Positions 1-10,994 of a stretch of 64,000 bases of DNA are shown here, in pieces. Position 1 is the stretch's first letter, and each line of letters opens with the position of its first letter. A program made the translations under genes and the position numbers. Under the pieces are notes generated by a model. The model saw only the letters and a list, made by a program, of their open reading frames with translations. It made no database searches and was not told the DNA's origin. The DNA is from Salvator merianae (taxonomy: Eukaryota > Chordata > Lepidosauria > Squamata > Teiidae), in contig QVOM02000034.1 of the NCBI GenBank assembly GCA_003586115.2, positions 114,901,571 through 114,965,570 on the forward strand, read 5' to 3'.

Positions 1-254
1 ACAGTTTTAAAGAATTCATGTGCAGTTATGGAAAGCAGAAACTCTTTCCCAGATTGGTTGTTTTTATATAATTCTAGACATTCCTAACTGAAAAAAAGCT
101 TCTTTAAATGTGTATTTGCTCACAGTGATCTTTTGCTAACTTCCTCTTTTCTCTGCTCCTGTTCTAACAATGTCAAAATGACCTATTTGAGAAACGATAT
201 ATCTTTCATTTGGCTATGGTTTAAAATGCTGTGTTACACAGAGCTTATCACTGT
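1..254. other. Unique AT-rich DNA, no feature recognised
   Basis: Ordinary AT-rich sequence with stops in all frames. No repeat end, gene or RNA signature is visible before the first MITE. Confidence 0.5.
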
Positions 255-723
255 GGCCCTGTTTGCATTTACCAGCCTAGTATGGCACACTGTATTACTA
301 GTATAATAATACCATACCAGTATAGTATGGTATACTATAATAATAGCATACTAGTCTGGTAAAGACTCAGCAGCACAGCAGCCATTCACACTTCGAGTGC
401 TAGAACAGCCATGTACTGGGCCACCAGCACTCAAAGTGCAAATGGCAGGCCCAACTGCTATGACAGCAGCCACAGCAACATCGGGACATGGTAAACAACT
501 GTATAGCCATAGCTGCGCAGTCCAGTCACAGCTGTAGCCACGCAGCCCACTTGTCCATCCAGCTGCTCCTGGTCAAGCTGTGGACAGTGTTTTACTTCTC
601 TACAGCTAGTAGCATCTGAGAGCAGCTGGAGGCACTCCCAGTTGCTGCAGTGACATGAACATGCAGACAGACCCATCCGGTGAGTGTCTGGAAGCTCACC
701 AAAAGGTATGTGCAAACAGGCAC
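255..723 (+). mobile_element. MITE, GGGCC-end family (degenerate copy)
   Basis: The left end GGCCCTGTTTGCATTTACC and the right end, which reads on the minus strand as GTGCCTGTTTGCACATACC, form a degenerate inverted pair of the window-wide GGGCCTGTTCGCACTTACC type. Just inside the left end (about 280-362) lies an imperfect palindrome built on TAGTATGGTA. The body shares text such as CAGCAGCCATTCACAC with the copies at 12882 and 24388. No intact target duplication can be seen; the right end runs straight into a microsatellite. Non-autonomous, no coding capacity. Confidence 0.6.
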
Positions 724-776
724 ATACACAGGCACATACACAGGCACACACACAGGCGCATACACACACATACATA
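709..776. repeat. 12-bp minisatellite AGGCACATACAC grading into (CA)n
   Basis: At least four tandem units of about 12 bp (AGGCACATACAC, later AGGCACACACAC and AGGCGCATACAC) follow the last bases of the preceding MITE, whose terminal AACAGGCAC is the first unit. It looks like an expansion seeded by the transposon end. Confidence 0.75.
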
Positions 777-1318
777 TTCCTTTTTACTTCTAGACTGTGT
801 GAAATTTTTCCTTTTGTGTTTGTGTAGCTCAGGAGTAGGGCTGCTCCATGAGCAGGAATTTACACCCACAGGGCAGCACCAGCACAGTGCTAGCACATAC
901 CTCAGGTTTGCATGAACCCTGAAGGTCCTTCTACCCGCTTCAAGCTCTCCCATTTTTTAGTTTCTCAGTGCAGTTGCCATCAGTAGTGATGATTCAGCAA
1001 CATCACACTGCTTGCCTGGGCATGGGGAACCTGTGGTGGTTCAAGAAGCTGGAATGAAAGCCATAAAATGATTGACAAGGTAGGGGAAGCTTTCAATTTT
1101 CTACTATTCACTAGTGGTGTCTGTGGGTTGGCACTGCATTTTGACGCAGAAGATCAAAACACAGTAACAAAGTGATCAAAAGGACTTTACAATTTAAAGC
1201 TTGACCTCTGCTATCTGCATGACCTCTGCGATCCCACTCCCAAGGTGGCATAAAACAATAATATCCACTCTCTTCAGCTATAACCCTTGTAAAAGTGTTA
1301 ATTTGAAAAAGACCCTTA
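777..1318. other. No recognised feature
   Basis: Non-repetitive-looking DNA. Short open frames here have no recognisable protein similarity. Confidence 0.4.
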
Positions 1319-1613
1319 AGGCCTTTTCACACTTCGAACTAATGAGAGTCAGGGACGCTCGCTAGCAAAGTTCCTCTGCATTTTGTGGAGACCTCATGAC
1401 CGGGAGCAGCATAGCACTGCTCCCAATCATGGATAGCTGCGGAACACTAATTAGTTGTAAAACTCCACAGCTTGACCAGGAGCTGGTATCCAGCTCCCAG
1501 TAAAGTGCATTCACACTTCAAATGCATGGCTGTGGTATCCTGCTGATCCTCAAGTATAGGGCCATGCAGTGCAGATGGCATCCATGCTGCATGTTCTAAA
1601 GTGGAAAGTGCAA

Positions 1614-1616
<3 letters not shown>
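1319..1616 (+). mobile_element. MITE, M2 subfamily, right end lost in a microsatellite
   Basis: The left end AGGCCTTTTCACACTT is preceded by TTA. The body matches the M2 core seen at 32586, 33955, 39018 and 62528: GAGAGTCAGGGACGCTC, then GGAGCAGC, a hairpin around GGAACACTAATTAG, and GGAGCTGGTATCC. The right end AAAGTGCAAAC should continue to GGCCC but is replaced by a (CA)n run, so no duplication can be checked. Confidence 0.7.

Positions 1617-1654
<38 letters not shown>
1613..1654. repeat. (CA)n(TA)n microsatellite
   Basis: About ten CA units followed by about ten TA units, lying exactly between the eroded MITE end and the next mobile element. Confidence 0.9.
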
Positions 1655-1844
1655 CTCCATAAAATCGTGCATATAATGCACTCAATTTTCTCTCATTTTA
1701 GTTTACTAAAAATTGGGGTACGTATTATATACGAGACATTTTAACAATTTTAACTATGCAAATTCCCTTTTTTAACTGAAAAGTTTGGGGCCAAATCAGC
1801 ATGCGCATTATACCTGAGTGTGCATTATATGTGAGATTTTACAG
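1655..1844. mobile_element. Short mariner-like MITE with TA target duplication
   Basis: The left end CTCCATAAAATCGTGCATAT matches the reverse complement of the right end, CTGTAAAATCTCACATATAA, over about 27 bp including ATAATGCACTCA. TA lies immediately outside both ends, as expected for a Tc1/mariner target. The 190-bp interior is non-coding. Because both flanks are TA-containing microsatellite, the TA duplication is weak evidence by itself; the inverted ends are the stronger support. Confidence 0.6.
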
Positions 1845-1872
1845 TATACATATACACACACACACACACAAA
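1845..1872. repeat. TA/(CA)n microsatellite
   Basis: TACATATA followed by about nine CA units, probably the other half of the microsatellite split by the element at 1655-1844. Confidence 0.8.
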
Positions 1873-2362
1873 CACAGAATACTTAAAGACATATGTATTG
1901 TATCTACATTATAAAATATTGTGACCCATACAATTTTGCATTCTTTTTGTAGCATATATGAAACAGGAAATAGCTGGCAGAAAAGTGACTTGATTCATAC
2001 TCATGAAGTTCAGCAGAGCCAATGGATCATTGCCCCAGTAAATGGTGGGCATTCAATAGTTGCTATTTAATCCTGAGCTGCAAACAGTGAAAGATCCAAA
2101 GGGCTCCTGAGTAAAATTAGACAAAGTGAGCCAGACGCCATTCTGGCCTAAGGCCATCTTTAGCTGGCGCAGTAAAGCTACTAGACTAAAAATATAAGGA
2201 ATAGGGTAATAAACAAAACAACAAAGCTATACATAATCATAGCTAACCATGCTGCTTAAATATAGAACACCTTGAATTATTTGGATATTTGTTTCTCTAG
2301 GCAAAATGCTCAGTAGCTTCTAAGACATCCAATATAAAATAAGAACACTCCATCCTGATATA
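1873..2362. other. No recognised feature
   Basis: AT-rich DNA without inverted ends, coding signal or tandem structure that I can recognise. Confidence 0.4.
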
Positions 2363-2532
2363 GGGCACTTTCGAAATTACCACCTTAGAATGGAATAATT
2401 ATCCCATTCTAAGGTGGTATTGACCATGCAGCATGGACAGCTAGGAGCGTTATACTGCTCCAAGCTGCTCTGCAAAGTGCAGATGCTAGCAAACATCTTT
2501 AATGCTTGCTAGCACAAAGTGTGAACAGCCCC
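2363..2532 (+). mobile_element. Short M2-type MITE with internal palindrome
   Basis: GGGCACTTTCGAAATTACC at the left and AAAGTGTGAACAGCCCC at the right are degenerate forms of the common TIR. Next to the left end, ACCACCTTAGAATGG and its complement fold into a hairpin around ATAATTAT (2379-2417), the same design as at 21638, 39411 and 44730. Flanking triplets ATA and ACA differ by one base. This is a 170-bp deletion derivative of the 450-bp M2 elements. Confidence 0.65.
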
Positions 2533-2615
2533 ACACTCAACCTACCAGATATAAATAGAAAAGTTAGAAGGGGACCACAGCAGAATTAACAGGGGCTGTG
2601 TCTAGACATCACTTA

Positions 2616-2709
2616 CTTATTCTGCTATATTTGGACATTCCGAAATAAAGCATGGATATTCTGGAATATCCATGCTTTATTCCAGAATATCTAAGTATAG
2701 CAGAATAAG
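2616..2709. repeat. 94-bp near-perfect palindrome (foldback element)
   Basis: CTTATTCTGCTATA at the start is mirrored by TATAGCAGAATAAG at the end, and the centre GGATATTCTGGAATATCC is itself symmetric. The RNA of either strand would form a long hairpin. No target duplication is clear. It could be a minimal MITE reduced to its two arms. Confidence 0.7.
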
Positions 2710-4691
2710 AAAGAAACACAAAATACTTATCACAAAATAGCTACATTCCAAGGCACACCTTCATCCAAAACATATGGCACCCAAGCTTTTAGCTGGAAAT
2801 TCAGAACAATTCTAACTTTTGTAATCACTCTTTTATATTACCTTGTTCACATGACATTTTTTCTAGACACCCAGAATTGGATATTCTGTTCTGTAAGGCC
2901 AGTTTCTTGTAACGTTGCTCTAAAGGAGCCTGTGTTTTCTTAACTGTGATATTTCTTCTGTGTCTTGTATTCTGATTTTTATTTTTCTCATGGTCATACC
3001 CTCAGCTAAAGAGCAATAGAAGTTTTCCAGAATAATGGACAAGATAATGGCAATTTTGCGCAGTAACAGAAAAAGCATGCAAAAAAATAAATATTTTCAA
3101 GGACTTTTTCTGGGGAGAGGGAATTACCTCACTCTCATCTTATTTGCATTTCCTGTGGTACATAAGATGCACCATCAGCACTCCATACAACACCAGTATG
3201 CTGAATGTTGGTGGCAAAACTGCACATTTCCCATAATCTGTTCCTCCTTATTTTCATGTAAATTTTCCCTAATAATGGTCTGATCATATTTTGCTATCAA
3301 ATGTTGCTAGGTTCATTCCATCATTCAAAGATAAATAATGCATGCTTCATATAAGAAATTGTGTTGCTTCTTATGTAAAATATGTAACACACATAGGAAG
3401 TTATATATTTTATAAAATACATGTATTTTGTGTGCTGAACTGCACTAAAAGCCAAAGTAAAATCCAGAATGGTGTGTTCTACACCACAGAAATGCTTGGG
3501 AATGTCAGAACAAGGTGATCTGCTGCCAAAAGTGACTGAGTAGAATTTCTTCACTATTTGTAGCCCAGTCAGGCACCTTGGGAATCGTATTTTTCTCAGA
3601 ATAACTGAAGTTATGTTGGGATGTCCTGGCATCTGGAATGCTGCCTATAAATCCAAAATGACATTGCTTAGCTAACATTGCTTGTCCTGAGAGTTAGAAC
3701 ATTGCCTTGAATAATTGCTTTTCATTTAACTGTTTGTTGTTGTTTTTAAGAGCTTTTTCAAATGGCAGGAGAGCAAATAGTTTCTCTCAACTAAATTATA
3801 TAGAATGGAATTATATAGAATGCCCTGCCTGAACAGCTTCTGCTAATGCATCAGTATCGATCCTTGTCTTGCTTTGTACCGTTTTGTTTACAGTGAGTAT
3901 GCTCTGCTAATCTTGTTTGAAACATTTTTATTATTTTAATACCAGCAAGAACGGCGAATCCTTCACTTCTCAAGCTTTTCTATCCCATAGTGCATCGATA
4001 AGTGTATATTTTGATTCTCTCAAGAACCTTCAGTTTCAAGCCTTAGTAAGTGGGCTTTTGTTGAAGTTGGAGAGCTCATGGGCTCGGAGCCTGACCTCTG
4101 CATCTGACATCTTTACAGTTTCTAAAGCCATCAGCATTTGGGTACCTCAGGATTACTGTGACTGACAGTTCAAAAATACAGTGATCTGTTATGCCTAACT
4201 CATGTCAAGCTAGAGAATATTTAAATCAATAATAACGCTATCAGAAGTGGAAAATCAAATGCAAAATAATTCCCTGGGCCTTCTATGTATAATGACATTT
4301 GCTCTTTTGATGAATTGCTAATACATTCTTGTGCAGAAGAACAGTCTTGCACTGGCAAAACAAAGGAATCTGGACAAAAAGAGGAACACTGGAGAAGAAA
4401 ATGATTCCCCCCCCCCCGTCCCTACGATGGTTTATATTTTTGGGCTAAACAGCTTGCAAATTCATTTTACAACCATATTCATGGCAACATAAGAAGCCAA
4501 AGTACAGTAACTGCTACTACCTTACAACCTTCATCAAATTAACAGTGTGTTTGATACTAGATAAGTCATCAAAATAAAACTGTGCACACAGAATTTAAAA
4601 ACTGGGTTAGGTGCTCATCATGCTCTGGTTGAACATGAAGAAAAATGTCCAGATGGTGATATCTGTGCAACAGTGAAATAGTTTACTAATA
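2710..4691. other. Long stretch without recognised features
   Basis: AT-rich non-coding DNA. Noted inside: a 15-bp direct repeat of ATTATATAGAATG at about 3794-3822 and a C homopolymer at about 4408-4417. Short open frames show no known protein. Confidence 0.4.
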
Positions 4692-5452
4692 GAGATTGTG
4701 GATGCTCCGGGCCTTTTCTCACTGAGCTCGGTAGACCGTTCCCAGTAGTCGGCTTCGGACCGGAGAGGTTGGGGAACGCTCGGTGCCATTCACACTCCTG
4801 GCCAGCGGAACGGACCCGAAGCCGACCAGCAGAGGGAACAGTGCGAATGGTAGCCGCTAGTTCGGTACCCACTTCGCACCCGCTTCGTACCCGCTTTGCA
4901 CCTTCGCACCCACTTCGTACCCAGAGGGCTGGTTACAAAGCCGGCTTCATAACGGCAGCTTGGCTGCCAAGCCCAAAGGGCTATCCCGGGTACGAAGATC
5001 GTATCGGGTTACGAAGCAGCGGAGCGGGGTACGGAAACTTCGCACCCCAGATGCGAAGCAGCGGAGCGCGCATGCGTAGCCGCAATAGCCACGCCCGACG
5101 CCAAGGCAAACAGTGCGAAAGCACCGTGTCCGATCTTCGCTCCATCGCACAGGTCGGGATGAAGACATCTTTTTTGTTGTCTAGCCTTATCCAGCTTTGG
5201 GTTCGGATCGGGTACAAAGCGGTCAGGATCAGGTGAGGCGCGTGCCCGCGGCAGTGCGAACACTCTGTTCTAGCGAGCAGACTGGAACGGTCTACCGCTA
5301 CAGTGCGAAAAGGCCCTCCATCTCTGGAAGTTTTCATGAAGGAGCTGGACAGCCACTTCTTAATAGTAGTTTGGTTTCCCAAACATCGCAAAGAGTTGGA
5401 CTAGATGATCTTTATGGCCTCTTCCAACTCCACAGTTCTATGAATCTATTCA
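4692..5452 (+). mobile_element. CR1-like LINE 3' end, split by a MITE
   Basis: Two short pieces, 4692-4708 and 5317-5452, read together as the 3' end of a CR1-type LINE: GTGGATGCTCC, then ATCTCTGGAAGTTTTCATG, GGAGCTGGACAGCCAC, TTGGACTAGATGATCTTT, and a terminal GTTCTATGAATCT that matches the ATTCTATGA tail of CR1. The element at 4709-5316 sits in the middle and duplicated TCC. Only the last 150 bp or so of the LINE survives; there is no reverse transcriptase. Confidence 0.75.
4709..5316 (+). mobile_element. CpG-rich PIF/Harbinger-like MITE, M1 subfamily, TSD TCC
   Basis: A complete 608-bp copy. The left end GGGCCTTTTCTCACTGAGC and the right end AGTGCGAAAAGGCCC are inverted repeats that extend inward (GGTAGACCGTTCC against GGAACGGTCTACC). 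TCC flanks it on both sides (4706-4708 and 5317-5319), and its removal restores an uninterrupted CR1 tail. At 4865-4922 there are about five units of an 11-bp repeat related to ACTTCGTACCC. The element is far richer in CpG than its surroundings. Several long open frames cross it on both strands, but they are by-products of CpG-rich palindromic sequence. Relatives lie at 15610 and 35752. Confidence 0.85.
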
Positions 5453-6756
5453 TCCCATTCATTAAAACATTTAAGCAAAAACAGGTTGCTAATGAGAACT
5501 GTTTCTGGACACATGTGGTAGGACTATGTGACTTAAACTGAATAGATAAGTAAGTCCCTTACCCTTTGAAAGCTAGCATTTCAGGGACACTGGTTTTAGC
5601 TAGCATTATTCCTACCATGTTCCATGTCTGTTCAAAGAGTCTTTGATGTGGCTGAACCTTCAGAGTTTCCCATTGCATTTAAAAGCAGCACAAGCCCTTA
5701 GATAGTTCTTTGAATCCATAACAGTTCAATTCTTATTTGAAAATAGAGAAGCAGAGAATCTTTTGAGATCTCATGGTTGGAAAGAATATTTAAAAAAAGA
5801 TTTTTTTTTAAAAAAAAAATGGGAGATATATAAAGAGTATTTTTTTAAAAAAAAATATTTGGAAGAAAGCTTCAAGAACATATTTTTCAGATTCCCAAAT
5901 GATTCTAGACTTGTCATAATAAACTGATTCAAAGGCCTCTGGGAAGTGAATCCTTTCTTCGTTGAAAGGCAGTAAATGTTTGGCAAGGACATAGCCTTTG
6001 TGCACTTGAGGTAAGGAGGGCATGCTTTGCTGGGTCCAAACTTTAATATGCACGGTTCTTAATTAAAATAGATAACTTCACAGATTCATATTTTATGCAT
6101 TCGTGGGATTTTAATACAGCCACAACTAAAAGGTTTGGTTCATGAGCTTTGAAACCTCCTGTCACCCATTGACAAAGCACTTTTACCTTAATTGATGTGC
6201 TTAATGCTACTACAATGCCTATCCAGGGTACTCGGGGATTTCAAGTAATGGGAATGAAATACTCCCACTCTTTTCCTGTGTGCAGATTCTTCACCCCTCC
6301 CCACTTTTCTGTGTCTCTCAGCATGGACGTTATTAACCATGCAGCCTTATGCATTTTCACTCATTATTAACTCTTACTGTTTCCCCTGGCACTTAGCCTC
6401 AGTTGTAGTATAGCAAGTATTTGATGCCTTCTTTGGGCATTTGATGTGAAGATTAATTACCCATGTGAGGGCAAACTGAGAATGTGTGCAAGAGATGTGT
6501 CTCTTAAAATCTTATTGACTTTTGTGGGTTGGAGGGTGACTGAAATGGTACTGTCCTATAATTGCACAGAATTCATGTGCATGCTTCCATTAATATAGAA
6601 GGCTAGATAGCTCTAGTCTATTAGAAAAATGACATTTCCAGGAGTGTGCCAATTTTATGGAATACACTCCCCAGAAAGGTCCAGGGCTGTAACAGGCTGA
6701 AAATTTGCTTACATTTGGGCATGATCCCATGGTTCTCAATAAGGTATCCCAAACAC
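5453..6756. other. No recognised feature; AT-rich
   Basis: AT-rich DNA with runs of A and T between 5790 and 5860 that create long but meaningless lysine- and phenylalanine-rich frames. No repeat ends recognised. Confidence 0.4.
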
Positions 6757-7003
6757 AAGTCTCCACTTACCAGGCTTTATATAGAGTATGTAGAGGAGGC
6801 ATCACAATTGCTGCCCAACAGGACACCTCCTCATCTCCATTTTGGAGTGTGTGGCACTCAGAGGTGCCTCCACAAAATGATGCTTCTGTCAGCATTCACA
6901 CCTGGGCGTGGAATGGCATGATTGCCACAAGGCATTTTCTGCTTCCATAAGCAGAGATGCAGTGTCAGAGGGAGCAATTACCAGACTCCCTGTAAGTGGA
7001 GAC
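6757..7003. mobile_element. Inverted-repeat element, M5 family
   Basis: AGTCTCCACTTACCAGG at the left is mirrored by CCTGTAAGTGGAGAC at the right. The interior (GGAATGGCATGATTGCC, then GTAAGTGGAGACA) recurs in reverse orientation at 10995-11215, so this is a dispersed family and not a chance palindrome. Target duplication unresolved. Confidence 0.5.
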
Positions 7004-8629
7004 ATGGTCTTTGTACATATGGAATATGCAGCTGGAGAGATGATGTGGAATTCCCATAGGAAGCCTCAGGCTGTGACTAGACACACACACACAAAAAAAA
7101 AAACATCTCTGAGATGGCTCAGAGACGCCTTCAAGGTAGGATCGTTCACACACTAGTCTGTCCCTCCCCCTTCTCATAAACATTCTATGCTAGAAAAGGT
7201 GGATTAGAGATGACCTGGAAACTCGAGTGGCTCACACTGTCTCTGTGAGGCACCTCCAAGTCACAACTTTTGTTATGTCTGAATGCAACCTCCGTTTTCA
7301 TTGCCCCAAACTGGAGGAATTGGCTGGATGATCCACAGTCCTGCAGCAGAAAATATAGTGAGAAAAACTTTAGATCCGTAGCCCTTCTGTACTTACGACA
7401 TGCCACCAGAAAAAGGGGGAAAACATTACTAGTTCCAGAATTGGCACAATTTATTTGCTTCTCATAATTTGTCTCTTAGATTTTTTCCCCTCTAAATTGT
7501 TTTTAGAAGAAGTGGCTGTAAAAGATCAAGTCAGACTAGAAAGGAGCTATTCCCTCCTTTTGTACTATGCAATCAGTGTAGGTTGACAGAATATAAGAAC
7601 ATGCAGTTTCCCTGCCCTGGTTTCTTTCGTTTCCATTGTATTTGGAATCTCTTGAAATGGTGTCTCCTATTAACTTTGTTTTGCTGATCACTGATATTTT
7701 GTAGGGTTTTTTTGCTTTCTTTTGCTCTTCTTGCAGATTTGATGTATTTTTCCTTTTTTCTTGGTTGTTCTTTTTTATATTTATTGTTCTTTTGTTTTTA
7801 ATCACAAACGATAGGATTTAAAAATGCTGGATATTGGCTTAATCGTGCCTTAGGGTGTGTTCACATCAGTGGTTAAGGAGGCACCTAGGGCAATATTGAG
7901 ACCCTAGGGGCACACAGAAAATTTTAGAAGAACCCTTTATCTTTACTTTAGATGGAAAGAAAAACTCTCAGGGTGAGAGTCCTGTTTGGGATGAATGGTG
8001 CATGTAGCTACAAGGGGTCCTATAGCCAATGGAAATGGCTGTTAAGGTCAGACCAACAAGGACCCAGAAATCTGGTTGGCGGAGTCCAATGAATGGTAAG
8101 CACTTGTTGCTATGAAGGGGTTGCTAGGCTTAGAGACAAAGGCAATAGTAACAAGAAAAGAAGCAAGGTAGGATGCTTTTAGGAGCTTCTTTTAAAAACC
8201 ATGTGCTGCAGGGGTTTATTTTGCCTGTGTCCAAAAATGGGCCAATCCGTTGTAAATATGCTCCCCAAATATTTTATGTTATTACACCCTTAGACTGGTT
8301 CTGCATGTTGCTATTATATAGGTGTTATGGAATCTTTCTGATGAAATGTGGTACAAGCATATGCCCTGCCAGCCCACCATGAGTGCAATAAGCTGCGTTA
8401 ACGTAAAATCTCCCCAAACAAGGATTTTCCTCTGGGCTGGTTACACCTCTTCCCTTTTAAAATGGCATTGTTTTCAGTGCTGTGTCGACATCACCAAAGG
8501 AAGTGCTTGAGTGAGCTGGAATCAGAACATAAAAACAGGGAACGTAAATGTGGGAGGGAGTCAATCAAATTTTTACTGGGGTCACAGGACAATATAAATA
8601 TTGATATGTGTTGGCTATAAGAGGAGGGA
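7004..8629. other. No confident feature; possible MITE end at 7853
   Basis: Mostly plain sequence, with a short CA/A run at 7081-7103. At 7850 TTA is followed by GGGTGTGTTCACATCAGTGG, which resembles the end of the element at 13437-14295, but I could not find the matching right end. Confidence 0.35.
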
Positions 8630-8808
8630 CTGTAGCTAAGTGTTAACGTAAGCAGCTTGGAAAGTAGAGAGTTGCCGGTTTGATCACCAGCCTCTCCCTA
8701 TGAGTAGGCAATAGCAACCACTTCTGTATTTCTGCCAAGAAAACTGCATAGTGGTGTCCATGTAGTCAACTAGGAGTAAGCCACAACTTGGTGGTACACA
8801 ATAGCAAA
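8630..8808 (+). mobile_element. tRNA-derived SINE with BovB-like tail (Sauria-SINE type)
   Basis: The head has a decayed tRNA layout: TGTAGCTAAGTG near the A box and GGTTTGATCACC as the B box. It is followed by TGAGTAGGCAATAGCAACCAC and TCTGCCAAGAAAACTGCAT and ends near CACAACTTGGTGGTACACAA, the type of tail shared with BovB LINEs. The copy at 10134-10312 has the same parts in the opposite orientation. Old and non-functional; moved in the past by a LINE enzyme. Confidence 0.75.
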
Positions 8809-10133
8809 TTGGCTGCATGGCTTCTACAAGCCAGATCAATGGTATGTGACTGTCAGAGCAGGAAATCACATTCTGATCCCTGTCCCCTGCCAGGGCAGCA
8901 GGGGTGCTTCAGCGTGGGAGATACATAAATGCCCCCCCTCAGGTTCTGCTCCTCCTAGCCCAGGAGTGTGACTAAAGTGGATGTCTGAACACCTTGCACA
9001 TCATAGTTGTGCCTCTTGAACCTTTCTTTAGCTATAATTTACATACATGGTTCTATAATTTTTATGTTTCTTGCTCTAATAACAATTCCTTCTCCAACTG
9101 GCTGCACCTATTCATCATGGATGCCGGGCATCAATGTTTACATTGTACCAATATCTCATACAAAACTTAGCATATATGTGTAGGATTTCTCAGACTGTTT
9201 TTTTTCCTTTAAAGCTGTTAAGTCTAGATCCTTTGGTCCAATATTGTGTAAACATTTGTTTGGCGCATCATTCAATGGCAGAAAAGAATGACATCATATG
9301 TGAGAAAGAGAAAATATACATGTTAACAGGATATCAAAAGAATTAGGGTAGCATACCCATTGGTATTTAGTCAATCCTAATATAATCAAATTAGGAAGTA
9401 CTAGGTTAGATTAATTGACAGCCTTACCCAATGTAGTGACCTGCAGTTTTGTGGCAAAAAGAGTAAGGAGTTTGCAAGCCAACAATTGATCACTATGCAA
9501 GCAAAGAAATGAGATTAAACGGAGCACAGTGGAGTCCCCAGAGCACCACAGTGAGAACTGTGAGAGGACCCACATGATGGTGGAACCTGTGCTGTAAACA
9601 AAGATTGCTCCTTCAGCAATCTTTGTTTGGTGAGGGATTGCTTACAGCAGCTGTGACATCCTGTTCACACACTTGCTACTGCTCAGGGAAAAGAGAACAA
9701 TGAGGTGGGGAATTTTTCTTCCCCAGTGCAGTGTTTTGGCCTGGGATCTGCTTCAGAGAGCAGAGGAAGTGGCTGCAAAAATTGACTATTTTCCTGTGCT
9801 ATCTGAAGTATCCCAAATCAGATATGACCACATGCTGCAACACAGGTAACTGCTGGTGGAGTGCTGTTTACCATTATAGCACTCTAATGAGGGCTAAGGG
9901 CACAGGATTTTGTGTAGTAGGACTTTTAGGTTACATAGATGTGTGACCAGTGGCATCTCTGGTGTGGTCCCATGGTAACCTTAAGGTCCCTTGAGGATCT
10001 TGCCTGAGACTTGAAACTGTGCCCTAACTAGAACAATGTTATGTTCAACAGGATGGAAGCAACTTTTATTTAAAAGCCTTTTACACTTTCTTGAGGTCTC
10101 CTTGAGAAGCCTTCTGAAATGAACTAGGTTGAA
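8809..10133. other. Mostly unrecognised; small hairpin and one dispersed repeat
   Basis: A hairpin ACAAAGATTGCT...AGCAATCTTTGT lies at about 9598-9629. The segment 9510-9960 shares GCACTCTAATGAGGGCTAAGGGCACAG-like text with 37425-37480 and may be another old repeat family. Nothing coding is recognised. Confidence 0.35.
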
Positions 10134-10312
10134 GTTGGGTATTACAGAGTCATGGCAACTCCTGGTTGACTGCTTGGGCACCTCCATGGGCACCTCTATG
10201 CAGTTTTCTTGGCAGAGATACAGAAGTGGTTTGCCATTGCCTGCATCTGGGAAGAGGCTGGGGATCAAACTGGCAACCCTCTGCTTTCCATGCAGTTTGC
10301 TCTACCACAGAG
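10134..10312 (-). mobile_element. tRNA-derived SINE with BovB-like tail, reverse orientation
   Basis: Read on the minus strand: a tRNA-like head with TGTGGTAGAGCAAACTGC (A-box region) and GTTTGATCCCCAG (B box), then GGCAATGGCAAACCACTTC, TGCCAAGAAAACTGCATAG and a tail ending with GTTGCCATGACTCTGTAAT. Same architecture as the SINE at 8630-8808. Both lack any coding function. Confidence 0.75.
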
Positions 10313-10433
10313 CTACAGTCACTCCTTTGACACTAGGTAGTGATCCCATAAATTTAAAACTACAGATATGCTTCTTACACTCAGTTTTTCCTCCTTTCCA
10401 TTTTTTTTAATGACCATGTTCAAATGAACAGGT

Positions 10434-10488
10434 AAAATAAGTTTTTCATTGAGAAGCTGAAAAATAAGTTTTTCATTGAGAAGCTGAA
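10434..10488. repeat. Two tandem copies of a 27-bp unit
   Basis: AAATAAGTTTTTCATTGAG plus AAGCTGA occurs twice in a row without change, so the duplication is recent. Confidence 0.85.
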
Positions 10489-10770
10489 GCCTCAAAAAAA
10501 CAGGCTAAGAAAAATTACTCAAGAAGAAACAAATTCTTACAGGAAGAAGTTACAGTGTAGTGAAACATCATAGAAGCTAGTTTTTGATTAAGCTAGAGCT
10601 AAGGTTTGCCAGAAGCCTTCTCATTTACATTTCTGAAGGTGGCTTACAGGCACTCGGTCTTAATTGAAAAACTTGCTTCTCTCTAACGCTGCTAGCTAAA
10701 CCACTGATGGGTTTTCATTGATGTATGTAAACACTCAATTTTTCCTAGTTCTAGAGCAGGGTTAGACAAC

Positions 10771-10774
10771 TTTT

Positions 10775-10810
<36 letters not shown>

Positions 10811-10820
10811 TTTTTCTTTT
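10771..10820. repeat. (TTTC)n microsatellite
   Basis: About eleven TTTC units with one T-rich interruption at the right. On the minus strand it makes a lysine/glutamate repeat frame with no coding meaning. Confidence 0.95.
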
Positions 10821-10994
10821 TGTGATAAGTTTAGGAACTGTGAATGAATAAAGGTGCCAAGAAAAGGGTATAACTTTGATTGAAATCCTTCGTTGTTCTT
10901 ACCAAACCAACTTTCATTCCACAGTGAAGCAGAATGCAATTTGGCAAGAAGGGAAGGCGTCCAATAGGAGCTTCTTAACACCATCCTCACTTCA

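Noticed and set aside
4769..5391. Overlapping open frames of 70-155 codons on both strands
   Set aside because: They all lie in one CpG-rich MITE with inverted ends and an 11-bp tandem array. CpG-rich DNA has few stop codons; no protein family is recognisable in any frame.
5785..5870. A/T-rich symmetric region as a hairpin element
   Set aside because: Symmetry is only between poly-A and poly-T runs; low-complexity sequence explains it.
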